Assembly (NCBI GenBank): GCA_002213445.1
Contig: NJIE01000018.1
Location: 23,739 to 87,738, forward strand
From: Xenophilus sp. AP218F
GTDB lineage: Bacteria > Pseudomonadota > Gammaproteobacteria > Burkholderiales > Chromobacteriaceae
Direction: 5' to 3'
DNA length: 64,000 nucleotides
Below are positions 34,114 through 42,349 of this stretch, piece by piece. The notes under the pieces were generated by a model. That model saw nothing but the letters and a program-made list of their open reading frames with translations, searched no databases and was not told the DNA's origin. Each line of letters starts with the position of its first letter. The stretch's first letter is position 1. The position numbers were made by a program, and so were the translations under genes.

Positions 34114-34362
34114 ATGGAACTTTCGGTCTACATCCACTGCATCGGCGATGAAACCGCCGCCCGCCAATTCGGCGTCGCCATCCGCACCGCCAGCAGCTGG
34201 CGCAGAATGGAGCGCGCGCCCAGCCCGCAGCAGGCGCTGAAAATCGTTGAATTGAGCGCCGGCAAGGTGGACTGGAAGGGCATTTACGCGCCCTACGCCC
34301 GCCATCGTCTGCGTCGCGCCGGCGAGCGTTCGCTGCCCTCCTCGCTGCGGCTGGGCGACTGA
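34114..34362 (+). CDS. Small Cro/YdaS-like helix-turn-helix protein
   Basis: An 82-residue protein whose segment IGDETAARQFGVAIRTASSW then RRMERAPSPQQALKIVELSAG fits a Cro/YdaS-type HTH, with a short basic C-terminal tail. ATG 34114 is chosen because the family begins close to the first helix; two upstream in-frame starts add a non-conserved stretch. It sits just before the second fibre and lysis genes and is preceded by an AT-rich stretch, so it may control them. A phage-like regulator is the simplest reading. Confidence 0.68.
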   Translation: MELSVYIHCIGDETAARQFGVAIRTASSWRRMERAPSPQQALKIVELSAGKVDWKGIYAPYARHRLRRAGERSLPSSLRLGD

Positions 34363-34403
34363 AGCGCCTACACGCCCCGTGAGCCGCGGCGCGCCCGCCG
34401 CGC

Positions 34404-34455
34404 GCCCGCTTTGCCATAATCTTCCTGTCTTGCCGCCTGGGTTCCCGGGCGACGT
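34404..34455 (+). promoter_or_regulatory. Leader with CATAAT box upstream of fibre 2
   Basis: CTTTGCCATAATCTTCCTG followed by a small dyad CGCCTGGG-TT-CCCGGGCG. A similar arrangement (CTCTGACATAATCTG, then GCCCTGGTTCCAAGGC) precedes the lysis genes at 36969-37020. CATAAT fits a -10 element; no good -35 is visible, so an activator may be needed. Confidence 0.45.
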
Positions 34456-34533
34456 CTTTCCCCGCCTTGCGCGCGGCCCCATGCCACATCCCCCGGCCTC
34501 GCGCGCGGGCATCTTCCCTTCTGGAAACCCGCC

Positions 34534-36081
34534 ATGCCCACATTCAATCTCCACTCCCGCGCCGAGCTCAAAAAGCGCTTCTCCGCCGGCAGCAAGCCCA
34601 CCGCCGCCGATTTCGCCAATCTGCTGGACAGCGTGCCCAACCTGGGCGACGACAAACTGGTAGCCAACGACGCGCTGCAACTGCAGATCAGCGCCGACGC
34701 CAGCGGCAAAACCACGCTGACGGCGCTGCCCGACGCCAAATTGCAAGGCAACCTGCAGGTTGCCGGCCCCGCCACGCTGGCCTCCGCGCTGACGGTGCAA
34801 GGCGCGGCCACCCTGAACGGCGCGGCGTCCGCCGCTGCCCTCAACGTGCAAAACGCCGCCGCCTTCAACGGCCCCGCCGCCTTCGCGTCCACGCTGACGG
34901 CGCAAGGCGCGGTCGAACTGGCCGGCGCCACTCACGCCGCCGATCTGAAAGCGGATCAGCTGACGCTGTCGTCCACCGCGCCGGTCAAGTCCATTCGCGG
35001 CAAGGACTTGCAACTGAGCGCCCAGCCGGACGCGGAGCTGGCCACCGTGGGCGCCATTCGCCAGTACGTGGCGGAAACCTCGCTGGGACTGACGCTGCGC
35101 GCCAGCGCCAAGGCAGTGGCCGTGGACTACTTCGACGTCAAGAGCCCGCCGGCCAGTGTGGACGGCGTGTTGCTGGCCAAGGGCGATACCATCTTGCTGA
35201 CCAACCAGGGCGGCGGCAAAGGCCACCCCGACAACCGGCTGTGGACCTGGGGCGACGCCGGTTGGCAACGCGCCGCCGCCACCGACGGCGACCCGTACTA
35301 CGAACTGGAGCCGGGCACCGCGGTGCTGGCGCTGATGGGCAACGCCAACGGCGGCAAGCTGTGGGTGATGACCGCCGCCAGCGGCGATCCGCAATGGGCG
35401 CCGCGCACCGACCTGGACTACCTGAGCGCCGGCGACGGCCTGAAGAAATCCGGGCTGATCATGCAGGTTAACCTGGCGGCCAACAGCGGGCTGGCCGCCG
35501 ACCCTTCCGGCCTGAAAGTGGGGGCCGGCAACGGACTGATAGCCAGCGGCGGCAACGTCCATATCGCCGTCGGCAATGGCCTGGACGCCAGCGCCGATTT
35601 GCTGCAGCTGAAACTGGACCCGGCCGGCGGGTTGTCCGCCGTCCCGGCTGGTCTCAAGGCCAATATCGGCCCAGGCCTCGCCATCGCCGGCAACGCGCTT
35701 CAGGTGAGCACCGCGGGCGACAGCGGCTTGTTCTCCGACGCCGCCGGCCTGAAGGTGGGCGCGGGCAACGGACTGGTGGCCAGCGGCGGCAGCATCCACG
35801 TGGCCGCCGGCAACGGCCTGGACGCCAGCGCGGATTTGTTGAAGCTGAAACTCAACTCCGCTGGTGGGTTGATCGCCGACGCATCCGGCTTGCAGGTAAG
35901 CGCCGGAACAGGCCTGACAGCGGGCAGCTCGCTGGCGGTAGACACCAACTGGCTAAACAAAACCTGGCTGCCGCAGCGAATCGCGATGGTGGCGGAAGGA
36001 CCAACGTCGGACGACACCTTGGCGCGCGTGAATCAGGCTTTGGCCGCCGGCGCGCTGCTGGTCGGCACTTACCGGAGTTGA
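34534..36081 (+). CDS. Second tail-fibre-like protein
   Basis: 515 residues. Residues 8-32 (SRAELKKRFSAGSKPTAADF then ANLLDS) match the first 30 residues of the 1274-residue fibre at 14398 (RADLETKF..NQTPTGEDFKSLLAS), implying attachment to the same baseplate site. Residues ~70-150 repeat short strands (LQGNLQVAGPATLASALTVQ). A compact domain follows (GDTILLTNQGGGKGHPDNRL, LWTWGDAGWQRAAATDGDPY). Residues ~300-470 contain paired repeats (GLKVGAGNGLIASGGN; GLKVGAGNGLVASGGS). The start has TTCTGGA upstream. The tip-like gene follows 3 bp after the stop. Alternative host range for the eCIS is the likely role, inferred. Confidence 0.75.
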   Translation: MPTFNLHSRAELKKRFSAGSKPTAADFANLLDSVPNLGDDKLVANDALQLQISADASGKTTLTALPDAKLQGNLQVAGPATLASALTVQGAATLNGAASAAALNVQNAAAFNGPAAFASTLTAQGAVELAGATHAADLKADQLTLSSTAPVKSIRGKDLQLSAQPDAELATVGAIRQYVAETSLGLTLRASAKAVAVDYFDVKSPPASVDGVLLAKGDTILLTNQGGGKGHPDNRLWTWGDAGWQRAAATDGDPYYELEPGTAVLALMGNANGGKLWVMTAASGDPQWAPRTDLDYLSAGDGLKKSGLIMQVNLAANSGLAADPSGLKVGAGNGLIASGGNVHIAVGNGLDASADLLQLKLDPAGGLSAVPAGLKANIGPGLAIAGNALQVSTAGDSGLFSDAAGLKVGAGNGLVASGGSIHVAAGNGLDASADLLKLKLNSAGGLIADASGLQVSAGTGLTAGSSLAVDTNWLNKTWLPQRIAMVAEGPTSDDTLARVNQALAAGALLVGTYRS

Positions 36082-36084
36082 AAC

Positions 36085-36843
36085 ATGGCCATTTATCAAA
36101 ATGGATCGACTCAATGCGTTCCATCCATCTATGGACCGACATCCGCCGGGACAAAACGACTAAGCGCCGTCTATGCCCAAGTATCGGGGGCCACTTGCCG
36201 TATTTATGAAGATAGCAATCTGGCGGTTTTTGTTAATGCGGCATATCACTTCATCAGCAACAACGAAGCAAATGAATCATTGAACGTTAGGAATACGCTA
36301 GTCCGCAACGGGCTCGGTGGATTCTCCGTGTTTGACAGCATGACGACCTCAGGCCAACTCTTGGCGCTAGCTGGAAAAAAATATCTGGTGATTCCTGATT
36401 TGGAGCATGGCGATTTGCTTGCCGACCTTGGTAATAATGCTTTAAGTTCTTTGCTGAATTTTGTTGGTCGGGGTGGTCATTTGCTGCTTTTCCACACAGG
36501 CACATGCACTGTCCGCCTGATGGAAAACTTCGATATGAAAATCTCTTCAATACTGCCAAGCGGCGATTTCAAACGAACTTCCGAATCATTACCAGGTTTG
36601 CCTGCCAACCTTCCAGATAGTTTGGTGTTCGCAATGAATCCACCCAGTTGTAGTAGCATCATGGCTCTTAAAATCTCCGATTCGAACAGAACAGCCTACA
36701 CAGTTTTGTACGGCAATAGCGACAATGCCGGGGTTCTAAGTTTTACTTATGGTCAAGGGCGAGTGAGTTATCTGGGTTGGGACTGGTGCGGCAAAAGCAA
36801 CGCCAACTGGGAAGCCGTGTTGATTGGTTTGCTGCAGGTTTAA
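36085..36843 (+). CDS. AT-richer fibre-tip or glutamine-amidotransferase-fold-like protein
   Basis: A 252-residue protein starting 3 bp after fibre 2. Its base composition is clearly more AT-rich than the fibre it follows, pointing to exchange of the distal module. The N-terminal ~55 residues (STQCVPSIYGPTSAGTKRLS) may bind the fibre. The rest resembles class I glutamine-amidotransferase-like or ThuA-like alpha/beta folds (KKYLVIPDLEHGDLLADLGN, LLNFVGRGGHLLLFHTG, GQGRVSYLGWDWCG), where the usual catalytic Cys position is not obvious. A receptor-binding tip is my best guess; an enzyme acting on surface glycans is possible. Confidence 0.6.
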   Translation: MAIYQNGSTQCVPSIYGPTSAGTKRLSAVYAQVSGATCRIYEDSNLAVFVNAAYHFISNNEANESLNVRNTLVRNGLGGFSVFDSMTTSGQLLALAGKKYLVIPDLEHGDLLADLGNNALSSLLNFVGRGGHLLLFHTGTCTVRLMENFDMKISSILPSGDFKRTSESLPGLPANLPDSLVFAMNPPSCSSIMALKISDSNRTAYTVLYGNSDNAGVLSFTYGQGRVSYLGWDWCGKSNANWEAVLIGLLQV

Positions 36844-37166
36844 GCTGTCACTCGGACTGACATTCAAACCCGCTGTGATTTGCGCGCCGGTCCGCTGGGG
36901 GAGCGCATGGCGTCCATGCCCCCCGCCAGTCCGCACACCGCCCGTGAATCGCCAATGCGCCGGCCCCGCTCCGCTCTGACATAATCTGTTTGCCACCCTC
37001 GCCCTGGTTCCAAGGCGAAATGCCGTCCCATCTCTTATCCCGATTCGGTCACTCGCCCTGCCAGGTCCAGGGTGGCTTCCCCCAGCAACCTCCAGATTCG
37101 ACACCGCCATGCCCTGCCATTCATCCCCAACGCCTTCCGCCGTCGCTCTTCGCCAGGAATGGGCCG
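36844..37166. other. Gene-free stretch before lysis module
   Basis: About 320 bp with no supported gene. It carries the leader-like segment at 36969-37020. Frames crossing it have poor codon quality. Confidence 0.5.
36969..37020 (+). promoter_or_regulatory. Leader with CATAAT box upstream of lysis genes
   Basis: GCTCTGACATAATCTG followed by GCCCTGGTTCCAAGGC, similar in order and spacing to the leader before fibre 2 (34404-34455). It may be a promoter for the holin-like, transglycosylase and spanin genes. Confidence 0.45.
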
Positions 37167-37442
37167 ATGCCTGAAGCCGCGCGTCCCGCCGATTACGACC
37201 GCCGCTTGCAGGCGCTGGAAACCGCCATCTCCGAGCTGGCGCGCCAACGCGAGGCCCAGCAGCGCACGCTGGACGAACTGCACGCCGTGGTCAACGACCT
37301 GCGCGACTTGCTGCAAGCCTGGGAAACCACCCGCGGCGCTTTCCACCTGCTGCGCGCGCTGGGCAACGCCGCGCGCTGGCTGATCACCGTGGCCGCCGCC
37401 GTGGCGGCGCTATGGCTGTGGATGAAGTCCAGCTTCAAGTAG
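37167..37442 (+). CDS. Holin-like single-membrane-span protein
   Basis: A 91-residue protein. Residues ~8-50 form a coiled coil (RRLQALETAISELARQREAQ, QRTLDELHAVVNDLRDLL). Residues ~65-87 form one membrane helix (AARWLITVAAAVAALWLWMK), followed by a short basic end. ATG 37167 has AGGA at proper distance; the in-frame upstream extension is Pro-rich and unlikely. Position directly before a lytic transglycosylase and a spanin pair suggests a role in membrane permeabilisation, as a holin or holin accessory. Confidence 0.68.
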   Translation: MPEAARPADYDRRLQALETAISELARQREAQQRTLDELHAVVNDLRDLLQAWETTRGAFHLLRALGNAARWLITVAAAVAALWLWMKSSFK

Positions 37443-37496
37443 CCGCGCCTTTTTTTTCCGATTTCGCCGCCAGCGGGCGGTTTTTCCTCCGAGGTC

Positions 37497-38525
37497 ATGA
37501 TGCTTATTTCGCTTATCCGACGCGCGCGTCTGCCGGAACGCTGGCAGCGCCGACTGCAAGACTGGCGCCGCGATTTGCGCGGCGACCTGGTTCGCCTGGC
37601 CTGGCTATCGCTGGTCGCTGGCTTCAGCCTGCTGGCGCTCAACCGGCTGCCCTGGGCCGGCACCCCGGGCGACCTGCTCTCCGCGCTGGCCTTCGTGCTG
37701 GCGGCGATGACGCTGCTCAGCCACGCGCTGCGCCGCATCCTGCTGCCGCGCGTGCAGTTGGGCGAGCTGGCGGTTTGCGCCCAGCGCGAGCCGCTGTCCG
37801 CCGCCATCGCCTTCGCCGCCGTCCTGCTGTTCAAGGCCTGCCTGCTGTTCGCCTTCGTCCTCTTGTTCATCATGCCCGGCCACGCGGCCGCCCTGCCCGC
37901 CGGCTTGCCCGCCAACGCTTACCGCAACTTGCCGCTGGTGCTCAGCGAGCAGCGCTCCCTGTGGCCGGATCATCCTGCGCCTTCGGTGCTGGCGGCGCAG
38001 ATCGAACAGGAAACCTGCCCCTCGCTCGGCTCGCGCCAGTGCTGGTCGGAGCGCGCCGAGCTGAAGACCGCGCGCGAACACGGCGTGGGCCTGGGCCAGG
38101 TGACGCGCACCGCGCGCTTCGACACCCTGGCCGATCTCAAACGCCAGCACGGCAAGCTGCTGGCCGGCTGGTCGTGGAGCCGCCCTTACGACGCGCGCCT
38201 GCAAGCGCGGGCGCTGGTGCTGCAGGATAAACGCTGCTATCAGCCTTTGAGCGGCGTAGCCAACGCCGAAGAACGGCTGGCGATGGCGCTCAATTGCTAC
38301 AACGCCGGCCCCGGCATGCTGGCCATCAGCCGCAGCCGCTGCGCGGCGCAAACCGGCTGCGATCCGGCGCGCTGGTTCGGCCACGTGGAGCGGGCGGAAG
38401 GGCCCAGCCGCCGCGTCGGCTACGGACAGCGCTCGTTCTACACCATCAGCCGCGAATACGTGTCCAACATCATGCTCAAGCGCCGGCCGCGATATCACTT
38501 TCTGGACGCGCCGAGGCCGGCATGA
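37497..38525 (+). CDS. Membrane-anchored lytic transglycosylase (lysis enzyme)
   Basis: 342 residues. Three hydrophobic segments lie near residues 30-50, 60-80 and 100-128 (LSLVAGFSLLALNRL; ALAFVLAAMTLLSH; FKACLLFAFVLLFIM). The C-terminal ~200 residues then look like a soluble-lytic-transglycosylase domain: SVLAAQIEQETCP (catalytic Glu candidate in QIEQE), EHGVGLGQVTRTARFD, and AMALNCYNAGPGM. It cleaves peptidoglycan beta-1,4 glycosidic bonds to anhydro-muramic products. GAGG lies before the ATG at 37497. The stop overlaps the i-spanin start (ATGA at 38522). The fusion of membrane spans to the enzyme resembles phage-type lysis proteins with built-in anchors. Confidence 0.82.
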   Translation: MMLISLIRRARLPERWQRRLQDWRRDLRGDLVRLAWLSLVAGFSLLALNRLPWAGTPGDLLSALAFVLAAMTLLSHALRRILLPRVQLGELAVCAQREPLSAAIAFAAVLLFKACLLFAFVLLFIMPGHAAALPAGLPANAYRNLPLVLSEQRSLWPDHPAPSVLAAQIEQETCPSLGSRQCWSERAELKTAREHGVGLGQVTRTARFDTLADLKRQHGKLLAGWSWSRPYDARLQARALVLQDKRCYQPLSGVANAEERLAMALNCYNAGPGMLAISRSRCAAQTGCDPARWFGHVERAEGPSRRVGYGQRSFYTISREYVSNIMLKRRPRYHFLDAPRPA

Positions 38526-39001
38526 TGGGCCGCGTGCTGCTAGTGGCCATGCTGGCTTTCATCGCCGGCGTGATGCTGGGCCGCGCGCGGGCGCAAGACC
38601 AGGCCCTGCGTCAGGGCGAAGCGCAGCGCGAAGCCTGGCTGCGCCGCTGGCAGGAGCAGGAGCGCGGCAACGCCGCCCTGGCGCGCCGGCTGGCCGACGA
38701 GGCCCTGCGGCGCGAATCCGCCGTTCGATCACTGGAGCGCAATCTTGAAGACTATCGCCATCGCGTTCGCCAGCGCGTGTTGCTGCCTGGCGCTTGGCGG
38801 CTGCAGCACGACGCCGCCGCCCGCCTGTCCGCCGCTGCCCAGCCCGCCGCCGACACTATTGACGCCGCCCGGCCAGTTGATGACCTTGCCGCCCTGGAAA
38901 CCGTCACCGGCAACTACGTCCAATGCCAGGAATGGCGCGCCGCGCTGATAGGCTGGCAACAATGGCATCGGCAGCTGGCCGTGCCGGCCGCTTCGCCATG
39001 A
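38522..39001 (+). CDS. i-spanin (Rz-like) inner-membrane lysis subunit
   Basis: A 159-residue protein with a single N-terminal membrane helix (GRVLLVAMLAFIAGVMLG, residues 3-20) followed by a long coiled-coil periplasmic domain (EAQREAWLRRWQEQERGNAA, LARRLADEALRRESAVRSLE). This is the layout of phage i-spanins, which pair with an outer-membrane lipoprotein to disrupt the outer membrane. The o-spanin gene lies inside it in another frame. The start is fixed by ATGA overlap with the transglycosylase. Confidence 0.82.
   Translation: MMGRVLLVAMLAFIAGVMLGRARAQDQALRQGEAQREAWLRRWQEQERGNAALARRLADEALRRESAVRSLERNLEDYRHRVRQRVLLPGAWRLQHDAAARLSAAAQPAADTIDAARPVDDLAALETVTGNYVQCQEWRAALIGWQQWHRQLAVPAASP
38745..38948 (+). 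CDS. o-spanin (Rz1-like) lipoprotein nested inside the i-spanin gene
   Basis: A 67-residue protein read in a different frame entirely within the i-spanin gene. It starts at TTG 38745 with GGAG 8 bp upstream. Signal peptide MKTIAIAFASACCCLALGGC ends in an LGGC lipobox, followed by a proline-rich mature part (STTPPPACPPLPSPPPTLL). Proline-rich lipoprotein plus nested position is the hallmark of Rz1. The high GC and unusual start make it easy to overlook. Confidence 0.85.
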   Translation: MKTIAIAFASACCCLALGGCSTTPPPACPPLPSPPPTLLTPPGQLMTLPPWKPSPATTSNARNGAPR

Positions 39002-39015
39002 AGCGCCGAAACCAA

Positions 39016-39053
39016 AAGCGCTGCCGCTTGGATAGCGGCAGCGCTTGTTTTTT
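39016..39053 (+). terminator. Intrinsic terminator after spanins
   Basis: Long stem AAGCGCTGCCGCT / AGCGGCAGCGCTT with a TGGAT loop, followed by GTTTTTT. It ends the lysis transcript; its A-rich 5' flank may also stop parB transcription from the other side. Confidence 0.9.
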
Positions 39054-39057
39054 GGAG

Positions 39058-39074
39058 TGTAGCAAGTTGCTACG
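39058..39074. promoter_or_regulatory. parS-like palindrome 2
   Basis: TGTAGCAA-G-TTGCTACG, overlapping the parB stop codon region. Fifteen of its bases form a perfect palindrome. Confidence 0.65.
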
Positions 39075-39981
39075 CTTTTTCGGCCAGCAGCGCCTGCAGG
39101 AATTGTTCCAGCCTGGCGGCTTCGTCTTCGCTCAGGGCGCTGGCTTTGAGCTTGATCGACAGGTGTTTCTCGTCGCGGGTAAAGGTGCCCACCGCTTTGC
39201 CGGCGCGCGCAAGCTTGGTGCTCAGGCGCTCCACCGGCGCGCGGGATTCCGCCGGCGCGTGCAGCAGGCGCTGCACATAGGCGGCGAACTTGCCTTGCTC
39301 CAGCTCGCCCTGTTCCAGCGCGCTCCAGGCGCGATCCAGCGCCGAATCCAGCGCTGGGCCGTGATCGACGTGGTCCAGCAGGCGCTTGAGTTCGCTGGCC
39401 GCGGCGCGCGACATCAGTCGCGGCGCATGCTCCAAGCGTTCGCGCAGCCGGGCGGGCAGGGCCTCGAAGGCGAAATAGCGGTACATGTCTTCGCGATTCA
39501 TGCCCAGCGATTCGGCCAGCTTCTTCTTGGAGGGAAACAGGTTCTCGATCCGGCGCAGCGCCTGGCCGATTTCATAATCGGCCAGATCCTGGCGATCTAT
39601 GTTCTCCACCAGGGCCAGCACCGCCATGTCGGCGTCGGCGGACGACACCACGATGGCCTCGATGCTGCTCTTGCCGAGCAGTTCGTGGGCGCGCAGCCGG
39701 CGTTCGCCGGCGATCAACTGGTAGCGGTTGCCGTGCCGACGCACGCTCACCGGTTGCAGCAGCCCGGCTTCGGCGATGGAGGAGGCCAGCGCGTTCAGAT
39801 CTTCCAGCGGAAAGGAGCGGCGCGGCTGGTAGGGGTTGGGATCGATCAGGCCCAACTCCAGCCGCACGTGCTGGCGGCCTTCGTCGAATTCGGCCTCTTG
39901 CGGCGATTCGCGGTGGCGCTGGTTGTTCTCGGCCAGTTTCCTGGCCAGCATGGCTTTAAGATTCTTGGACATCTTGCTCAT
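39070..39981 (-). CDS. parB: ParB-type centromere-binding partition protein
   Basis: 303 residues. The ParB N-terminal (CTP-binding) domain is evident: LGLIDPNPYQPRRSFPLEDL, ALASSIAEAGLLQPVSVRR, YQLIAGERRLRAHELLGKSS, VLALVENIDRQDLADYEIGQ. An HTH follows around residues 140-175 (KKLAESLGMNREDMYRYFAF), then a helical C-terminal domain likely for dimerisation. It overlaps parA by 26 bp. Candidate binding sites are the TGTAGCAA-N-TTGCTACA palindromes nearby. It acts with ParA in segregation of this replicon. Confidence 0.92.
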   Translation of the reverse strand: MSKMSKNLKAMLARKLAENNQRHRESPQEAEFDEGRQHVRLELGLIDPNPYQPRRSFPLEDLNALASSIAEAGLLQPVSVRRHGNRYQLIAGERRLRAHELLGKSSIEAIVVSSADADMAVLALVENIDRQDLADYEIGQALRRIENLFPSKKKLAESLGMNREDMYRYFAFEALPARLRERLEHAPRLMSRAAASELKRLLDHVDHGPALDSALDRAWSALEQGELEQGKFAAYVQRLLHAPAESRAPVERLSTKLARAGKAVGTFTRDEKHLSIKLKASALSEDEAARLEQFLQALLAEKA

Positions 39982-40789
39982 CGCTTGCGGTTTCTTCGGT
40001 CGGCGCGCGCGGGCTGAGCGCCAGCTGCGTCGCGATCAGTTGCGCCAGGGCGCGGAATTCGCGCGCCACCTTGGCGGAACGGTCCAGGCTATGCAGGCTG
40101 GTTTGCGCCATCGCCGCCTGGTTGACGCGGGTGCTGGTGGGAATGCGCACCGGCAGCAATTTGCCGATCTGCTCGCGGGCCGCGCCTTCGATCAGCCGGC
40201 AGACGGTTTGCCGTTCGTCGTGCTTGACCAGCAGGGCGCCCAGCAGCTCCAGTTGCGGGTTGATGCGGCGGATGCGCTGCACGTGGCGCAGCAGGTCGGT
40301 AACGCCGTACAGCCCGTATTGCGAGCCGGATTCGATGGGAATGATCAGTTGCGAAGACGCTGCCAGCGCGTTGCTGGTCAACAGTTTCAGGCTGGGCGGG
40401 CAGTCGATCAGGATGACGTCGTACAAGCCCATCAGCGGCGCCAGCTTCTGGCGCAGCTCCTCCGACGGACGCGGGGTTTCGTCCTTGAGCTCGTCCTCCG
40501 CCTTGCCCAGTTGCAGGGAGCCGTAGATCAGGCCGACGCCGGGGATGTGGTTGTCTTCGTAAATCGCCGACGGCAGCTTTTCCACCTCGGCCAGCAGCAA
40601 TTCGGCGCTGGTGACCGGCACTTCGCTGGGGTGTTTCTTGCCAAGGTGCAGGCTGGCGTTGGCTTGCGGGTCCATGTCCACTACCAGCACGCTCAAGCCC
40701 ATTCTGGCGAACTCCGCCGCCAGGTTGACCACGGTGGTGGTCTTGCCGCACCCGCCCTTGTGGTTGGCAACCGCGATGACTTGCGTCAT
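39956..40789 (-). CDS. parA: ParA-type partition ATPase
   Basis: 277 residues. The deviant Walker A motif KGGCGKTT lies at 11-18, after MTQVIAVANH. The segments VLVVDMDPQANASLHLG (switch/A') and YDVILIDCPPSLKLLTSNAL (Walker B) are present. There is no N-terminal HTH extension, so it is of the short Ia-lacking (Ib or IncC-like) size class. It is transcribed away from the rep gene at 40967; the 177-bp divergent gap contains a perfect parS-like palindrome, suggesting ParB or ParA autoregulation. Confidence 0.93.
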   Translation of the reverse strand: MTQVIAVANHKGGCGKTTTVVNLAAEFARMGLSVLVVDMDPQANASLHLGKKHPSEVPVTSAELLLAEVEKLPSAIYEDNHIPGVGLIYGSLQLGKAEDELKDETPRPSEELRQKLAPLMGLYDVILIDCPPSLKLLTSNALAASSQLIIPIESGSQYGLYGVTDLLRHVQRIRRINPQLELLGALLVKHDERQTVCRLIEGAAREQIGKLLPVRIPTSTRVNQAAMAQTSLHSLDRSAKVAREFRALAQLIATQLALSPRAPTEETASDEQDVQES

Positions 40790-40875
40790 TTTCGTTTCCG
40801 ATCCCGTGTTCGATATCTTTCAATTCCGTGCAAGATACACCGGAGAATTCGCCGCGTCCAGTCCAGCGTCCCGCC

Positions 40876-40892
40876 TGTAGCAACTTGCTACA
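40876..40892. promoter_or_regulatory. parS-like palindrome 3 (perfect)
   Basis: TGTAGCAA-C-TTGCTACA, a perfect 17-bp palindrome midway between the divergent parA and rep genes. Position suits a ParB operator or partition site. Confidence 0.7.
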
Positions 40893-40966
40893 GCGCGGCA
40901 AAGGCTCGCCCTCTCTTGCGATCTGCTATTTACTGCCTTCCCGTATCACGAAAGATCTGTCCGATC

Positions 40967-42103
40967 ATGGAAAGCTTGTTGCAACAATTCATTCAGCTCC
41001 CTGCCGACATCCGCCAACAATTTCTGGACTTGCTGCAGCATGAGGCGCAACGCGACGACGCCCTGGCCTTGTTGCTGACGCTGCCGGAACAAATCGCTCG
41101 CCAGCAGGCCAGGCTCAAGCAGGATCTGCGAACGCAAGCCGCGCTGCGGGCAAAAGCGGAGCAGCGCCTGGCGCTGGCCAGCCGGGTGATGACGTGCCGA
41201 CAGGCCGCTGCTCCGCAGGTGCCGCAGTTGGCGCCCGAAACCGAGCCGGAGGTGCTGGACTGCGTCCCTTTGCGGCAATGGAAAAGCGATGGATTCAGCC
41301 TGGAGTTGCCGCTATTCGCCTTGTCGTCTCGCGACAGCGCCGAGCGCTGGCAATGGCAAAACCGGGACGGCAGCCGCAGCCTGCAGGTATGGAACGAACA
41401 GCGCGGGGGACGCCGGGCGCATCTCTACGACCGCGAGTTGCTGCTGTATTTCTGCTCGCAGCTATGCGGGCATTTCTTCGGAAAATCCCATGCCGGGCGC
41501 TCGCTTCCTTCCAGTCTCAGGTTCGGCATTTCCGCTTTCTTGCGGGAAACCGGAAAGGATGGCGGTGGGAAAAGCTATCAAGCCGTGTTCGAAAGCCTGC
41601 AAAGGCTGAGTCAAACCCGTTTCCAATACCAGCAGCAAGGCAAGCCTGTCGTCACGCATGCCTTGCTGCAAAGTTGGAGCAAGGAAGAGGGCGGCAAGAT
41701 TCGCGCCGAAATGGCGCCCTGGCTGCTGGAAGCGATTCGGGCGCGGCACGTATTGAGCGTGGATCCGGCGTACCTGCGCCTGCGCAAACCGCTGGCGCGC
41801 AGGTTATACGAGTTGGCGCGCAAGCATTGCGGGCATCAGCCGGAATGGCGCATCGGTTTGGACAGCTTGCATCTGAAATGCGGGAGTTCGTCGTCGCGGA
41901 GGGAATTTCGTCGCATGCTGAAAGCCTTGCTGGCGACGGAGGTTTTCCCTGGTTATCAGCTGGGGCTGGACGAGCGACGCGATCAGTTGCATTGCCGTAA
42001 CCTGAATGCCTCGCCGGCGGTATTGCACCCACGCTTGAGACGGGTGTTGCTGGCGAGAAAAGGGACTTTGCCCACGGCGGTTTCAAAAATCACGGGGCGA
42101 TAA
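40967..42103 (+). CDS. Replication initiator, RPA-type
   Basis: A 378-residue protein. The N-terminal ~100 residues are helical (MESLLQQFIQLPADIRQQFL, QRDDALALLLTLPEQIARQQ). The core fits the replication initiator protein A family as I recall it: FSLELPLFALSSRDSAERW, HLYDRELLLYFCSQLCGHFF, SLRFGISAFLRETGKDGGGK, YQAVFESLQRLSQTRFQYQ, and a winged-helix-like end AYLRLRKPLARRLYELARKH. ATG 40967 is chosen because the long upstream frame is antisense to parA. No strong ribosome site is seen before it. Presence of a second, unrelated initiator suggests replicon fusion or two functional origins. Confidence 0.72.
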   Translation: MESLLQQFIQLPADIRQQFLDLLQHEAQRDDALALLLTLPEQIARQQARLKQDLRTQAALRAKAEQRLALASRVMTCRQAAAPQVPQLAPETEPEVLDCVPLRQWKSDGFSLELPLFALSSRDSAERWQWQNRDGSRSLQVWNEQRGGRRAHLYDRELLLYFCSQLCGHFFGKSHAGRSLPSSLRFGISAFLRETGKDGGGKSYQAVFESLQRLSQTRFQYQQQGKPVVTHALLQSWSKEEGGKIRAEMAPWLLEAIRARHVLSVDPAYLRLRKPLARRLYELARKHCGHQPEWRIGLDSLHLKCGSSSSRREFRRMLKALLATEVFPGYQLGLDERRDQLHCRNLNASPAVLHPRLRRVLLARKGTLPTAVSKITGR

Positions 42104-42174
42104 ACACTGCCGGCTGGGGGCTTGCCCACAAATGCGGCTACATGGGTTTGATTTCGCTGAAGATTTACATAGCA

Positions 42175-42195
42175 TAATTCACGCGCGGTGAATTA
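42175..42195. promoter_or_regulatory. Perfect dyad TAATTCAC-GCGCG-GTGAATTA
   Basis: An 8-bp inverted repeat with a 5-bp spacer in the 246-bp gap between the convergent rep genes (42104-42349). It could be an operator or weak structure. No gene is visible in the gap, which is AT-richer than its surroundings. Confidence 0.45.
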
Positions 42196-42349
42196 ACTTT
42201 AAAGCATTAATGCGGTAACTCGCAGAGAAAATCTGACAGGCGACAAGCTGTCTGAAAGGCGCGTTGCCTGTTCAATTGTAATGCAGATATCGTGCCTGTT
42301 TTGCTACTGATTCGAAGCATTGGAGTTGATGAATGCGAGCAACCGACCG

